Numbered from the stretch's first letter, positions 1 through 36,903 are shown. The stretch is 64,000 bases of DNA from Aurelia coerulea (GCA_039566865.1 CM076948.1:12039001-12103000); one strand, 5' to 3'. Notes: generated by a model not told the origin, from the sequence alone. Made by a program: numbers and translations.

Positions 1-412
1 ATAAGATCATGAACAGACTCAGCCCGGAAAATCTCTGGAACAAATTTCAACAAAGATCCCAATACTCCAGTTATAACACTTGGTTCTGTAGAGATCTTCA
101 GATTCCAAGGTACAATCTGGAGTATGCCAAAAAAGGATTGTCCTATTCAGCTCTTAAGGTCTGGAATGAAATCCCTTTAAATATCATGGAACTACCTACC
201 TTGTGCCGATTAAAAAAACAACTAAAAATACATTTGATGAGCTGAAAGCAATTTGAAACACAACTCCCTGGGAGAACAGCAATATAATCTTTAGCCCTCG
301 ATGTTTTTCTTTTTGTTTATATAAATATGTTGATTAATTGCATTGTATGTTTTTTATAGTTTTATTATGCTGAAGGGATATTGTGTATAAATAATGTAAA
401 ATGAAAAAAATG
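1..412 (+). mobile_element. 3' end of a LINE (non-LTR retrotransposon)
   Basis: Bases 3-245 encode the last ~80 residues of a LINE reverse-transcriptase ORF (KIMNRLSPENLW near the start, YAKKGLSYSALKVWNEIPL in the middle, then a Leu/Lys-rich end), which is the standard C-terminal thumb/tail of this LINE type. The remaining ~165 bases are 3' UTR ending in an ATGAAAA-type A-rich tail near 395-412, like the tail of the LINE at 59452-60878. The element runs off the left edge, so the catalytic domain is not visible. The piece lies in an intron of the G-alpha-s gene. Family assignment beyond non-LTR is inference. Confidence 0.75.
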
Positions 413-419
413 AAGGGCA

Positions 420-640
420 CTAAAGGTCCTGACGCAACTAAGTCCACTAAGGCAAGAAACGCAACTACATCTACTCAACAACTAGAAGAAGCGAACTAAC
501 TCAAGTAAGGCCACTAGACCAACTGAAGCCCGTTAGGTAACTAACGCAACTAAAAGCGCCAAGGCGGCTAAGTGCTTAAGGCAACAAATGCCGCTAGATT
601 AACTCAACTGAAACAACTGAAACAACTGGAACAACCAAGT
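420..640. repeat. Degenerate short-period tandem repeat (CAACTAA-like)
   Basis: Repeated variants of GCAACTAA, CACTAAGGC and GAAACAACT follow each other with irregular spacing, consistent with an old minisatellite. No coding signal was seen. Confidence 0.5.
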
Positions 641-883
641 CATCCACAACAACGACGGCTACTAACTTTTCCGCAGGATTCATCTCTTTCACGTCCAAAC
701 TTCCACGCAATATGCAAATCCCAAAATACACTTATATACATTTCCTTCTATTTCCACGTAAGTACTGCTTTATTGAATGAACAAACGACGATACATTTTC
801 CACTCAAGTACTGCCACTTACACGAACTACAGCGAAGCTAAAAGGAACGCGGAGGCGCGGGGCAGCCGCGCCGAGCGGGCCTA

Positions 884-1311
884 GTCATCCTCTACAGTTG
901 ACTTATTTTCATAATGAGCACTATTAATACGTGGCTAATGATGCATTCGTTCTAGAAAACGATTGTTTTAACATAATTAAGCTGGTGATGAGTTCAAGAA
1001 CGTGCCAATTCTGGTTAAATTTGTTGTTGCGTCAGGGTAAACATCTTTGTGATATATCCATCTTATGGGGTCAAATCTGTCTAACATGAAATAAGCCGAC
1101 ATCAAATTTTTCTGTAGGATCGCAGGAAACGTTTGTCTCGTGTGCGCTTTCTGTGCGCTTTCTTTATTTCAGTGCCAATCAGCAGAGGTAAAACATTAAT
1201 CAATTGCTTTATCGAGGGTGACAGGGTTACTTATATACTTTCTTTCTCTCTTACTGACTGACATCGAAGCCCCTTCTTAGATTACAAAGTGGACTTTGTA
1301 ATCAAAAATGG
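884..1311 (+). repeat. Dispersed repeat family A, copy 1
   Basis: This ~430-bp segment is matched in inverted orientation by 38193-38627, with shared blocks such as ACGTGCCAATTCTGG/AGAATTGGCACGT, AGACAGATTTGAC and GAAAGCGCACA. It contains a CTTT-rich microsatellite and ends in a short perfect hairpin at about 1290-1311, GATTACAAAGT next to ACTTTGTAATC. The terminal hairpin recalls Helitron 3' ends but the expected CTRR context is not convincing. No coding capacity. It abuts a half copy of the foldback element found in the 36-50 kb array. Confidence 0.65.
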
Positions 1312-1483
1312 ATATGGCAGGACGATTCGCAACTCTGATGGAATGCTGGGACAATAACCTTGCAAGTCAACATTGTTTCGCGGTTGAGGGGGCGTTTAAA
1401 CCTAATCGCTATGGTTAGAACTGCTGATTGTGAAGAAATGGTCTAAGAGTTCCAAGGACTTCTGGCAGGCATGCCACACACAT
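1312..1483 (-). repeat. Half copy of foldback element FB
   Basis: On the minus strand this stretch matches the left half and centre of the 265-bp foldback at 35764-36028, from the GCCTGCCAGAAGTCCTTGG end through to the centre (TCGCAACTCTGATGG on the + strand). It is more diverged than the array copies and lacks the second arm. It shows that FB is a dispersed element and is not private to the tandem array. Confidence 0.65.
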
Positions 1484-1714
1484 CAGGCATTTTTGTGCTT
1501 TGTGGTTATCAAATTGGCAAATCGTTTCCTTTACACACCTCGTTATAAATTATTTAAAATTGTTGCTGAATATTGAAATATTGCAGTTCAAACATAAAAG
1601 TGCCATTATTTTTGCAAAGATCTCGTATTATTTTAAAACTGTGTATCGAGACAACAATGCCCATAGCTGAGTCTCGGACAGTTTTCAATAAGGGTGCTGT
1701 TTTCTTTCATCTAG

Positions 1715-27756
<26,042 letters not shown>

Positions 27757-29543
27757 ACATAAACTAGATGCCTATTGTTTCCATGGAGTAAACAACAACA
27801 AACTGTGTTTGCGGTCAAGATGGCCCAACAAATGTAAAAATTCCTAACTTGAAAATGGTGGCTACCCGTAATCAAGAGACCTGTTATTATTGAAAATATG
27901 TATATTTGAACGATGGTTTCTCAAAGAGCCATTTCATTATATGAAGGTATAGGAATGTCACTCATCTAAATTACGTGATTAGGTCTCGTGCAATTCAGAT
28001 GGCGCCTACCTTCCTGTATAGTGCAAATGGCAAACACGGGAAGAATGGACAGCCTTTTGTCTTCTCGCGGATCTGGGGGTTAAAATTCCAATACAATGGT
28101 TCTCCTTTGATCGCTAAAGGTAGTAGACATGGTTAAATGGTACAAACCACGAGTTTAAAAATTGCCCATTGTACCTAAAAGCTCTCGGTGCACGAAAATA
28201 GCAACGTCAGCGAAACAATGCCTTATCGTATGACATGCGAGTGGTTTCTTTACTCATTTCATAGATCACTGCATTTGGCCACATTTCTCCCTTTTGATTT
28301 AAATCGTGTTGGGATATTTAGTTGAATCAGTGCGAGTGCTAATGATTCTCGAAGTAAAGCGTTTGAGTTAATTTGGAGAGATTTTTTATTTTGTTTACCA
28401 TTTTAGTCATCACGCTTCCAGCATTAAATAAGATTTCTTAATGACTGACTATCGTTGACTTGAAGATCGCTATCTGTACCGTAAAGACAGTAGAAACAAA
28501 CAGTCAGTAACAGGTTTCGTGGGAATTGGTAGCGCTATTGGAGAACTAGCAGTTTTAGAAAGAGTAGCAGCTTTATGGTTTGACGAACACATTCTTTATG
28601 GCATTAGCTTACCTTTGCTCTCTTGAGAATTAAATTGCTCTCTTGACAATTAAATTTACGTAAACTCTACCCGCACCCCCTGTTCCATGCGGAGAAGATG
28701 TGATTATTATATGTATATAAAGAAAGCTAAATTTGTAAAGAGCCAAGGTTAATGACAGTAATTGCGATCCATCGAGTACACATGACGGTGTATTTGCAGA
28801 ACTGCTTGACCGAATTAACGTATCTAATCAATGCCTGCCGTTGTTAAGAAGGGATTTGACGAGGTTTTGATATGATGTGGACGAGTAATGGTATAAGTTT
28901 TGCCCCACAGCTTGTCTAAGCATCTTTCCTTGTATCTGCTAATTCTGATTTCAAATTGAAAGTGTTTCATTGCTGCTGTCACGAATGGCTCTCCAGCTAA
29001 GCCTAATGCGTTCTAGAACACGAGCATCGATAAGGTTTATTACTGATGAAGGGTTATGCCTGAAACGTCTTATCAAAATATTCAAGGCTATAAAAATAGC
29101 TGCGTAATGTTTGCGTGAGAGAATCATGTTTTATGTGCCATTTGCAGGAAAACTTAGCAAGGAGAAATTGAGCCACAGAACTGAACTTCATCTGTCCCTT
29201 TCCATACCACATCACATCACACCCTAAATCCTGAATAGATTGGACGTCAGACTTAACTTTAATTTGTTTGGCCCAATATTGTATATATATTGTGTTATAT
29301 AGTAGTAGTCTCGCAAATTCGTTATTTAGGTTTTAGGTTCCTTCATTACGCATGATGGGATAAACTGATATCACATGACCTTTGCTCTTTATCTAGTGTT
29401 ATTTATATACTTTGTTGCTTCTACCTGAGATGATGTGCGATGTGAGTGTCGCATTATTATTATGGCGGATGATGGGTGTGGCAAGTTTGACCTGCTTGGA
29501 ATCTCAGATCTGAATTCACAGAAACGTTTTCTACCAAATTCAT
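27757..29543 (+). other. 3' flank of G-alpha-s, mostly unannotated
   Basis: Presumed 3' UTR start followed by intergenic DNA. Apart from ATTAAA hexamers (28629, 28649) and the hammerhead-like motif near 29045 nothing is recognisable. Confidence 0.45.
29029..29075 (+). ncRNA. Hammerhead ribozyme-like motif with complete core
   Basis: Reads CTGATGA (29043-29049), a 3-bp AGG/CCT stem II, GAAAC (29062-29066), GTC (29067-29069) and TTATC. GATAA at 29029-29033 could pair with TTATC as stem I. The core boxes match the minimal type I hammerheads known from Penelope-like elements. The 9-base gap between GATAA and the core makes stem I doubtful, so activity is uncertain. Confidence 0.45.
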
Positions 29544-29552
29544 GCTTGAACC

Positions 29553-30227
29553 AAGGGCCCTAGGACGATATTATATCAAAGTCCCATTTAAGTGAATTTC
29601 TAATATGTAAACTATCTTACCTGATATCAAGATGGTCCTAGGTTGTTTCTTTGTTGATTATTCTCTTGGCTTCGGTTTTCAAACGGCATAAATCCCTTGT
29701 TTTCTCAATTTGAAATGAACCATCTGCTTCGTTTCTCGCTGGCCATGTTTGATTTTGACAACTAAACGAAAGTGACGTTGATCCCAGGTCCACGTAAAAT
29801 AGAGATGGGTCATTCATGCGCTGTCTCTTATTGTTTCCTCATATACCAAGGCTAGTAACCCAGCCACTACCATATACCCAACACCTCACGATTTTGATTG
29901 GTTGTTATTGTTGCGCGCGCTTTTCAAAATGAATCAAGTTAACGAGCCTCGTACCAGCACATGACACCCTTATAGCTTCCTGATTTGATAAGAGACGGCG
30001 CATGACAGACCAGTCTCTATTTTACGTGAACCTGGGATCAACCTCACTTTGGTTCCGTTTGGTTGTCGAAATCAAACATGGCCAGCAGAATTTTATTTCA
30101 ACTTGAGAAAACAAGGGATTTATGTCGTTTGAAAAACAAAGCCAAGAGATTGATATGAGATAAGATATTTTACTTATTAGAAATTGACTTAAATGGGACT
30201 TTAATATAATATCGTCCTAGGGTCCTT
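29553..30227. mobile_element. Mutator-like MITE with long TIRs
   Basis: The ends AAGGGCCCTAGGACG and CGTCCTAGGGTCCTT open TIRs of about 250-300 bp (29553-29860 and 29985-30227), with GTCCCATTTAAGT, CATAAATCCCTTGTTTTCTC and GGCCATGTTTGATTT in both arms. The flanks GCTTGAACC (29544-29552) and GCTTGCACC (30228-30236) are a 9-bp TSD with one mismatch. Non-coding. Confidence 0.82.
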
Positions 30228-30445
30228 GCTTGCACCGTTATTGCTTTCAACCCAAATTGGACTAGCACCTTTCCAGGTATAGTTTGATTGATTCAAACTA
30301 CCGCCAAACTTATATAACTCAGATCGCTGTAGACTTCCGCAGATTGTTTACACGACCCCCTGCTCATGCTAATTAATGTTACAAGAAAAATGCGTATGGC
30401 ACTTTTGGGTTTATCTAGATTTATTCCAACTTACACATATATTTT

Positions 30446-30818
30446 ATAAGGAACTGCCCATAAGAAACTCAACTCTCAGATCACCAATGAATTAAGAAAC
30501 TCCAGTCTTAGGAAAATATAAGTTGAGAAACTATTTATTTTGATAAAGAAAGTCCTTAACATCTTTTTACTTCGTTTTCACTTGTTTCCTGGGTAATATT
30601 ACTTGGAAGGTACTTGAATAATGTCTAGACATGGGAATTGCTTCAAAGACAATACAATGTTTTGAAATGTTCCACAAGGGCATATTTAGTGAACATGAAG
30701 ATTGTTATGGAACCTCGAAAGTCTCTAAGAAACTCGTAAGAAACTCTGAGTACTCAAAATCTGATAATTTTAAGAAACTTTCAGTACTGCCCCAAATTCT
30801 TAGTTTCTTATAAAAAAA
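30446..30818. repeat. AAGAAACT-motif repeat region
   Basis: AAGAAACT occurs at least five times, AGTTTCTTATAA once at the right edge, and TTTTATAAGGAACT at the left edge, suggesting a small TIR element with subterminal repeats. The same motif flanks both sides of the tandem array (35400-35765 and 50139-50206). Confidence 0.45.
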
Positions 30819-30911
30819 GATACGTATATACGAATATCCGACTTGCGCGAGTTTGAATGTAGCTTGAATCAAACTGTAGCTCGAAAGACGCAAGTCCTTT
30901 AGCAGTGGTAC

Positions 30912-31018
30912 TGCGAAGGGAGAAGGGAGAATGGCCGAAATTTTACAAGGGAAGGGAGAATTCAGAAAATTTTGAAGGGGAGAAGGGAGAAAAAATAATG
31001 AAGGGAGAAATGGAGATT
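30912..31018 (+). repeat. Purine-rich GAAGGGAGAA minisatellite
   Basis: Six irregular GAAGGGAGAA-type units separated by short AT-rich spacers give a ~100-bp purine-rich strand. Confidence 0.6.
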
Positions 31019-31401
31019 TTCAAATCATCGTAGCTATTACTATGATTTTCCGATGCGCACTTCATGGTGCGAGCCACTGAATTTTTCCTAACATTATTTT
31101 CACCGTTTCATGTTTGTTATTGGAACTAGAATTGATTTAGCATGTCTATCAATTTGAAAAAAATTTGGGGGAAACTTGGATTTAAACGGTTTGGAGGCTT
31201 GCCTCCTTTTGAGATATCAGTATTTCTTTTTGACGCTGCTGGTGAGTTAGCCAAATATGGTGCGTGACGCGTCACTGGCTATTGTCTTTGGATCGGTATT
31301 TCATCAAAGGCTTATGATGAATGCTTAGATTTTCTTTAAATGTCTAGTTGCAGCCCTTCTGTTAAGAAATCATCTATTTTTACCAGTTTTACATACCTGG
31401 A

Positions 31402-31545
31402 TTGGTAAAGGACAATTCCGGTGTTGGTATGATTGATGATAAAATACAAGATTATACTGTTATGAATGATTTAAACATTAAAGGAAAAGTCCGGGGTTGG
31501 GATGATTCATGATAAAATACAAGATAATACTGCTATGAATGATGT
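31402..31545 (+). repeat. Two-copy tandem duplication (~74 bp)
   Basis: Two adjacent copies share GATAAAATACAAGAT, ATACTG and TATGAATGAT with a few substitutions. Confidence 0.65.
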
Positions 31546-31737
31546 ATGATACTTTTTTCCATTAGTTTTCGCTTCCTCCTTGTGAAATTACATACTCAAA
31601 TCAGGGGGGGTTGGAATAGTATCCCACAATGCTTTGCGTACCATTCATATTATTGGAATTGCCCATTTGGAATTTGATCAGTCGGAAGTGTTGCACACAA
31701 GCGCGAGAGGACAAAGCTGTGATGCTGGCCTAAAATA

Positions 31738-31927
31738 ATGGAAGCTTTTCGAGATGTCAATTCGCCGCTTTTGAAACAAAATAAGTCCACCCAAAAGCTT
31801 TATAGCATTGACCGACTACCAGGAGAAGATATAGCAGTGAAACCAGACGAGAATATTGTTCAGCGTTGTTGTGGGGCACGTATAGTTTCTTTGGACAAAT
31901 TGGACGAAAACCGCATCTTGTTTTCAG
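31738..31927 (+). CDS. Possible first coding exon of an unrecognised gene
   Basis: An ATG in good context (AAATAATGG) opens 63 codons beginning MEAFRDVNSPLLKQNKS and including DRLPGEDIAVKPDENIV and RCCGARIVSLDKLDENR, then a donor-like TTTTCAG|GTGAAA. The composition looks protein-like and free of repeats. The SPLL near the N terminus resembles a dileucine sorting signal, which is inference. No domain is recognised and the next exon was not found, so this could also be chance. The region upstream is locally richer in CpG than the surroundings. Confidence 0.35.
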
Positions 31928-32987
31928 GTGAAATAAAGCTTTAGATGTTGGGACTTAGCGGGACTTAAATGTTTTTCTAGCAGCCAAAGCCTTTCGAAGT
32001 ATAAATCAAAGCAAAACATTGCTAAGTCCCTTCCCCGTCTGTCAGAAAACGAACAACAAATTTGATAAATATTGGTCGAACTGCGGAACTTAGGCCCACA
32101 GTAACTTCTCACAAAAACGGCCGATTAAAGCTAATCGATAACTGACAATAACTGTAATTCATAATAAAATTATGTGTAAATGCCCATTAGTCATAATTCG
32201 AATCAATACACCCACCTAGATTGAATGTTCTGTCTCTGCAATGCCAATCTTCAATCCCAGTGTGGAAGTGAACGAAACATTTTCTGCCATTTGCGAAATT
32301 TCGAAGAACGGCGCTCAAAAACGTCGCGGGGGGCTTTGCCAACCCCCCCTGTACTCAAATAAGCAATTTGAGCGAAGGGACGTCATATCGCGCAAACGAA
32401 GACGAGGCTGTGTGATTGTTTTTTCGCCTCTTTATCGTAGCAAGCCTCTTAATCGTGTTCTCATGCCATTCATTGTCAACCAGATCGGTCTCTCGCCTAA
32501 ACTAGATTTATTTTCAGTTTCAACCAAACGATGATATCTTACTGTATCCCTTCAAGACGATAAAAAGTTTTTTCCGATCAATTTTTGGATTTTTAGATTA
32601 TTGGATAGCACACACATCTACCTACAATTTCTAATAATTTCAAGGAATTTTACTTTATTTTTCAGCGAATTATAAGCAATTTAAAGCAAGGTATTTTCTG
32701 CTAGGAAAATGCTGTTTACATGACGAGGATTATTTGAGAACTAAAGGTTAAAGGTTTCAAGTGCCTTAGATTTCCTGTTGAATGGATTTTGCGGTTATAA
32801 TACCAATTATGTCATTGTAAACTCTGCACTAAATACATACAGGATTACTCTGTTTACTCGTGTGGCCAGATTGAAGTTAATCATTTTCAACAGTGGAACT
32901 GTACGCTAAGAAACTGTTTCAGCGCTTTTCTCAAAATCAATTTTTCAGCAACGAATGGGTATTCATACAGCTCCCTGTGCCCAACAG

Positions 32988-34419
32988 CAGGGGCGCACAT
33001 TAGGGGGGTGTGGGGGGGGGGGTGAGACACCCCCCAATAATTTCTGAGTCGGTCCAAAAATTTTCTGAAAAGGGAAAAGTCGGTCCACGACAAAATCGGA
33101 TGGACCAACTTCGTGGACCGACTTCGTGGACCGACTTTTTCATGGACCGACCAACCACGACGAATCTCGAAAGGTCCACAATAGTTTGAATCAAAGTTGG
33201 TCCGATTTTAAATGTTTTGGGCAAAGGTCGACCAATGACGACATTTAGAATATTCACAAGAAGTGCTTGACAATAACTGGGAGAGTCGTTCTAAGCGAAA
33301 GCAGAGGATTGCATTTAAAAAAATTTCTTAGATGCATTACAAAATTGCACAGGCTTCCATTTTTAGGGGCAAGCAATCATTGGCTTGTAAAAAGTGGTCT
33401 AACACAAAATGAAAGGTATTTGTTGTGAAAAGATTGTCCCAAAGGAACAAATGCTGTTACAAATACTCAAAAACTCCAACCTGGCACTGGGGTGCCGGTG
33501 GTGGTAGTTATGTGGCGTTGGAAAACATACACTTGTGTCTGAATCCCAAAAAAGAAAGGAGACATGGGTTACAAATATTATCCATCAAAGGTGGTATACG
33601 CTTCTACCAAAAGCTAACACTGCTGACACTATGATAATAAGGGAAAACCTTCTTAGAGGACAAACACACTAAAGCAAGTCGCTTTTGCTAGGCTCGGCGG
33701 TAAAGAAGTCGTTGTTCTTAAGATTACGCCTATACTTAAAACTCTAAGTCCGTGATGCATTCTAAGCCAAAGTAAAGGATCTTTCTTCAAAAATTTTCCG
33801 CGTTCGCTGATTTATAGCATAAATGTCACAAACGATAAAGGTTTCCTTGTCGCTAAAGGCAAGCATGATATTGGGAGATGCATTCTAAGCCAAAGTAAGG
33901 GATCTGTCTTCAAAAATTTTCCTCGTGCGATGATTTATAGCATAATTGTCACTAACGACCAAGTTTTCCTTGTCGCTAAAGGCAAGCATGATATTGGGAG
34001 ATGCATTCTAAGCCAAAGTAAAGGATCCTTCTTCAAAAATTGTCCTCGTGCGATAATGTATAGCATAATTGTCACATAACGATCAAGGTTTCCTTGTCGC
34101 TAAAGGCAAGCATGATATTGGGAGATGCATTCTAAGCCAAAATAAAGGGTCTTTCTTCAAAAATTTTCCTCGTGCGATGATTTATAGCATAATTGTCACA
34201 AACGATCAAGTTTTCCTTGTCGCTAAAGGCAAGCATGATATTGGGAGATGCATTCTAAGCCAAAGTAAAGGATCCTTCTTCAAAAATTGTCCTCGTGCGC
34301 TGATGTACTAGCATAATTGTCACAAAACGATCAAGGTTACGTTCAGTCTGTCCGAAAAAATTTAGTCGGTCCAGGGCATGTTGACACCCCCCCAAACAAA
34401 ATTTGAATGTGCGCCCCTG
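32988..34419. mobile_element. hAT-like element with internal minisatellite
   Basis: Perfect 14-bp TIRs CAGGGGCGCACATT and AATGTGCGCCCCTG are bordered by a perfect 8-bp TSD CCCAACAG (32980-32987 and 34420-34427); both features are typical of the hAT superfamily. Subterminal copies of GGTCCACGA, GTGGACCGACTT and GTCGGTCC lie within 200 bp of the left end and near the right end and may be transposase-binding sites. There is no transposase gene in 1432 bp; much of the interior is a 123-bp minisatellite. Confidence 0.9.
33758..34337 (+). repeat. 123-bp minisatellite, about 4.7 copies
   Basis: CATTCTAAGCCAAAGTAA-type starts recur at 33758, 33881, 34004, 34128 and 34251, a 123-124 bp period. Each unit also holds CTTCAAAAATT, CCTTGTCGCTAAAGGCAAGC and ATGATATTGGGAGATG. 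It lies wholly inside the hAT-like element. Confidence 0.92.
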
Positions 34420-34572
34420 CCCAACAGCTTGATATAATTGGCTGAAATTTGGCAGACAGAGAGAAAAGGTATAGGGGGACAAAAGGGTGTCTCACTTTTG
34501 AGAAAAATTGCATGGTCCAAATTTAACATTTGAATGAATCTCAAAACGAGGCCAGGGAGCGAGGGGCAAAAT

Positions 34573-34800
34573 TGTTTTATTAAAGTGCACCTAAACCCAA
34601 AATGTTTTATTCTTGATTATGATAGAGGGTGTCGAGCTGAGTTGAAGACCGAAAACCGAATTGAATTCCGATGCGTGGTTCCGGAGTTATGCCCCACTAA
34701 AGTCGCGTTTTTGGACAATTTTTTGTGGACACTGCCGGGCTATATTGACCAGTCTGGAGCCTGGGGCGATAGCGGATGTGACGTCGACTAAGGTATACAC
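34573..34800 (+). repeat. Leader sequence upstream of THAP domain, copy 1
   Basis: Shares AAAGTGCACCTAAACCCAAA, TGTGGACACTGCCGGGC and GCCTGGG...TAGCG with the minus strand of 54110-54395. In this copy it directly precedes a THAP-type reading frame, so it may be the 5' part of a dispersed THAP-bearing gene or transposon. Confidence 0.55.
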
Positions 34801-34892
34801 ACTCAGGTCTCAGTGGAGCCTAAGTGATTCCGCGGTCAATTTTAGTGCTAGTGGTGGTTGCAGAAGGAAGGAAGGTAGGAAACAACGCAGAT

Positions 34893-35204
34893 ATGGTAAA
34901 CAGATACGTGGCTGCTAATTGTAGAAATACTTCAGATTTAAAGAATGGTATAACATTGCATGCTATTCCGTTTCATGGCAAAGAAAATCCAACTGCAAAG
35001 GAGAGACTACGCTAATGGATAGCGTTCGTGAAACAAAAACGTGCCAAATGGGAAGCTTCGACGGCATCTTGCTTGTGCTCAAAACACTTTAAACCCGAGG
35101 ATTACTTGAGAAGATTTAACTGGTCTGAGTTTGTGATCAGTTTGAAACCCATTTCCGTCTGCTCTCGAAGCCCTTGGAAAGCTTACACGACGCAGGCGAA
35201 ATGA
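34893..35204 (+). pseudogene. THAP zinc-finger domain, decayed
   Basis: THAP domains are C2CH zinc-binding DNA-binding modules of animal transcription factors and P-element-type transposases. The frame gives MVNRYVAANCRNTSDLK, LHAIPFHGK, WIAFVKQKRAKW and CLCSKHFKPEDYL. The second Cys, the invariant Trp and Pro, and the final C-x2-H are visible, but the first zinc Cys is Tyr (YVAANC). An in-frame TAA at 35013-35015 (codon 41) splits the domain. Frame stays open to TGA at 35202. No protein follows. It is best read as a pseudogene or transposon remnant. Confidence 0.85.
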
Positions 35205-35399
35205 AACTCAGGTCGACCTGAAACTCGGTTTCTCAGGTCGGTCAGATTTTTTAGGTCGATCTGAAATTTTCCATGTGAGCAGAACGCATTGTTTGCATTC
35301 ACAAAAATTTTGATAAAGCAGAAGATAAAATGACAAGAAATAGGGAAAACTGATGCTGAGAAAAATTAAAAATTATATAAACAAAAAACACCAAGGGAG

Positions 35400-35763
35400 G
35401 GTACACGTTTTTTTTAATAAGAAACTTGGGTCAGCACTTAGTACTAAAAGTTTCTTAATTTCGCATGAAAATTTCGGTGTTTTAGTAGTAAAAGTTTCTT
35501 TATTAGTTTCTTATTTTTATGGGCCTAAAATTGCGGTATTGTTCGAAGTTGAGCTTGAGCCTTCTTCTCGAGAAAGGGCTTCCATTTGCAATGACATTGT
35601 CATCAAGAAGAAGCCATATGCACATCAAGGCAAAAATTTACCAATTTTGCAGAGTTAAAAGTAAAGAAAAGACGAATGTACCTTTGTTAGAGAGACATAG
35701 AATAAGAGAGACATACAGAAATAAAGTTTTAGAGTTTCTTAACTGTTGTTGAGCGTAGTACTA
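35400..35763. repeat. AAGAAACT/AGTTTCTTA repeat, left flank of array
   Basis: TTAATAAGAAACTT at 35414 and TTAGTTTCTTATTTT at about 35503 are inverted to each other, with two internal GTA(C)TA..AAAGTTTCTT copies. A further AGAGTTTCTTAA...CGTAGTACTA block (35731-35763) is repeated at 50140-50175 immediately past the right end of the array. Confidence 0.45.
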
Positions 35764-36028
35764 CAATGCCTGCCAAAAGTCCTTGGAACACTTAGGCCAT
35801 TTCTTGACAATCCGCAGTTCTGACCATAGCGATTAGGCTTAAACACCCCCTCACCCCCAAAACAATGTTGATTTGCAAGGTTATTGTCCTAGCATTCCAT
35901 CAGAGTCACGAATCGTCCTGCCATCCCCATTTTGTCATCACAGAACAACATTGTTCTGAGGGGGAGAGGGGGAAATCGCAAAAAATGCAAAAATGGCAAA
36001 GGTGTTCCAAGACTTTTGGCAGGCATTG
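35764..36028 (+). repeat. Foldback element FB, copy 1
   Basis: The ends CAATGCCTGCCAAAAGTC and GACTTTTGGCAGGCATTG are inverted. Further inward AACAATGTTG pairs with CAACATTGTT, and CACCCCCTCACCCCC with GGGGGAGAGGGGG, so almost the whole 265 bp can fold. It marks the left end of the array. Confidence 0.9.
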
Positions 36029-36327
36029 TCTGAATTTTATTTCGATAATGGCGTCGTACAGGAAAATAAACTTCACGCACCTTGGGGTTTTCGATGGTCC
36101 TGATTTCATTTTTGACCATCAAAAAGCCATATTTTATGTTGATGACGTCATAATTGGCAATGAAACCTATTGTAAGCGACTAATTGGCACTGCCGCACAA
36201 CTGATTTTGGGGTCGCACAAGCACAACGAAAAACGCAAGAAACTCGTCGCAGAAATGGAAAATAAATGTTTGTCAGGAACTTTTAAGTACACCTATATAA
36301 ACTATACATAAGTGGCGCAAGTTAGCA

Positions 36328-36581
36328 TGCCAAACCAGGCTCAGTCTTCTGTATTGACTGCTCCGCAGAGGAAAGACCGCCCCGGTTACACAAATGAAAT
36401 CATGTCAGTTTACAGTAACAGTCAACGAAAAGTTATTCCCATTTTCCCCCGTACTACAGAAAGTAAGAACAGATATTTTGTGCCCAGTCGGTGTACATCA
36501 TTGACGTACTTCGAATTCATCAAAACTTGCACTGGCTACTTTCACGATAGAGGGGTAACTTCGAATAATTTCCACACTTAA
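36328..36581 (+). CDS. Conserved 84-codon ORF of the array unit (hypothetical)
   Basis: An ATG (AGCATGCC) opens 84 codons starting MPNQAQSSVLTAPQRKDRP and ending RGVTSNNFHT. It is intact in all seven units (ATG at 36328, 39905, 41526, 43146, 45053, 46673 and 48555). A TATATAAA-like box lies about 35 bases upstream. The product would be basic and soluble with no signal peptide, membrane segment or known domain. Variation between copies mixes synonymous and amino-acid changes (Gly/Ser, Met/Ile, Pro/Arg, Tyr/Phe), so selection cannot be inferred. It may equally be a non-coding stretch that happens to be open. Confidence 0.3.
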
Positions 36582-36661
36582 CGATAAATGCAGAATGAAA
36601 TTTGATATAGTCTAAATTCATCTTTTTAAAAAGTGTAAAGTGTTAGATTTTCTGCACTTAC

Positions 36662-36903
36662 TCCATAACAATTGGTCCAGTCAACCCGAAAGTACGGAAA
36701 TCTGTTACCTCGGCCATGGTACACCTTTCTAGTAAGTTTGGGCCAGTTTGCCAGACATTGTGGCATGTTTTTCGAGCGATTTCAAACTGTGAACTGTGAG
36801 TGTTTTCTGTCCATTTCAAACATTTTGAGGCAGAGAAGCGCGTAGATTCTATCGCTATTGTTTTCACTTGGCAACGTAACGTCTCTTATTGTCTACCTGC
36901 ATT
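36662..36903 (-). other. Possible internal exon on minus strand of array unit
   Basis: Minus strand shows an acceptor-like GAGACAATGCAG followed by an open frame (TIAIESTRFSASKCLKW ... FRTFGLTGPIVME) that ends exactly at a perfect donor GGA|GTAAGTG. The same donor form (AGA|GTAAGTG) follows ATGGCCAA near 37348. Together they suggest a spliced minus-strand transcript in each unit. Copies of both sites occur in all units, except that unit 5 reads GAAAGTG at the second donor (45386) and unit 3 reads GAGTGAG at the first. Confidence 0.3.

Noticed and set aside
1290..1311. Terminal hairpin of repeat family A as a Helitron 3' end
   Set aside because: The hairpin is present, but there is no convincing CTRR terminus at the usual distance and no Rep/helicase sequence.
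32241..32534. 97-codon + strand ORF just left of the hAT-like element
   Set aside because: No domain and no clear splice sites; contains a G/C-run hairpin typical of repeat ends. Kept out for lack of support.
36048..36311. FYVDDVIIGN in the + strand frame of each array unit resembles a copia-type reverse-transcriptase box
   Set aside because: No other RT motif lies on either side in any frame, the frame is short, and the residues come from a GATGACGTCAT palindrome; treated as coincidence.
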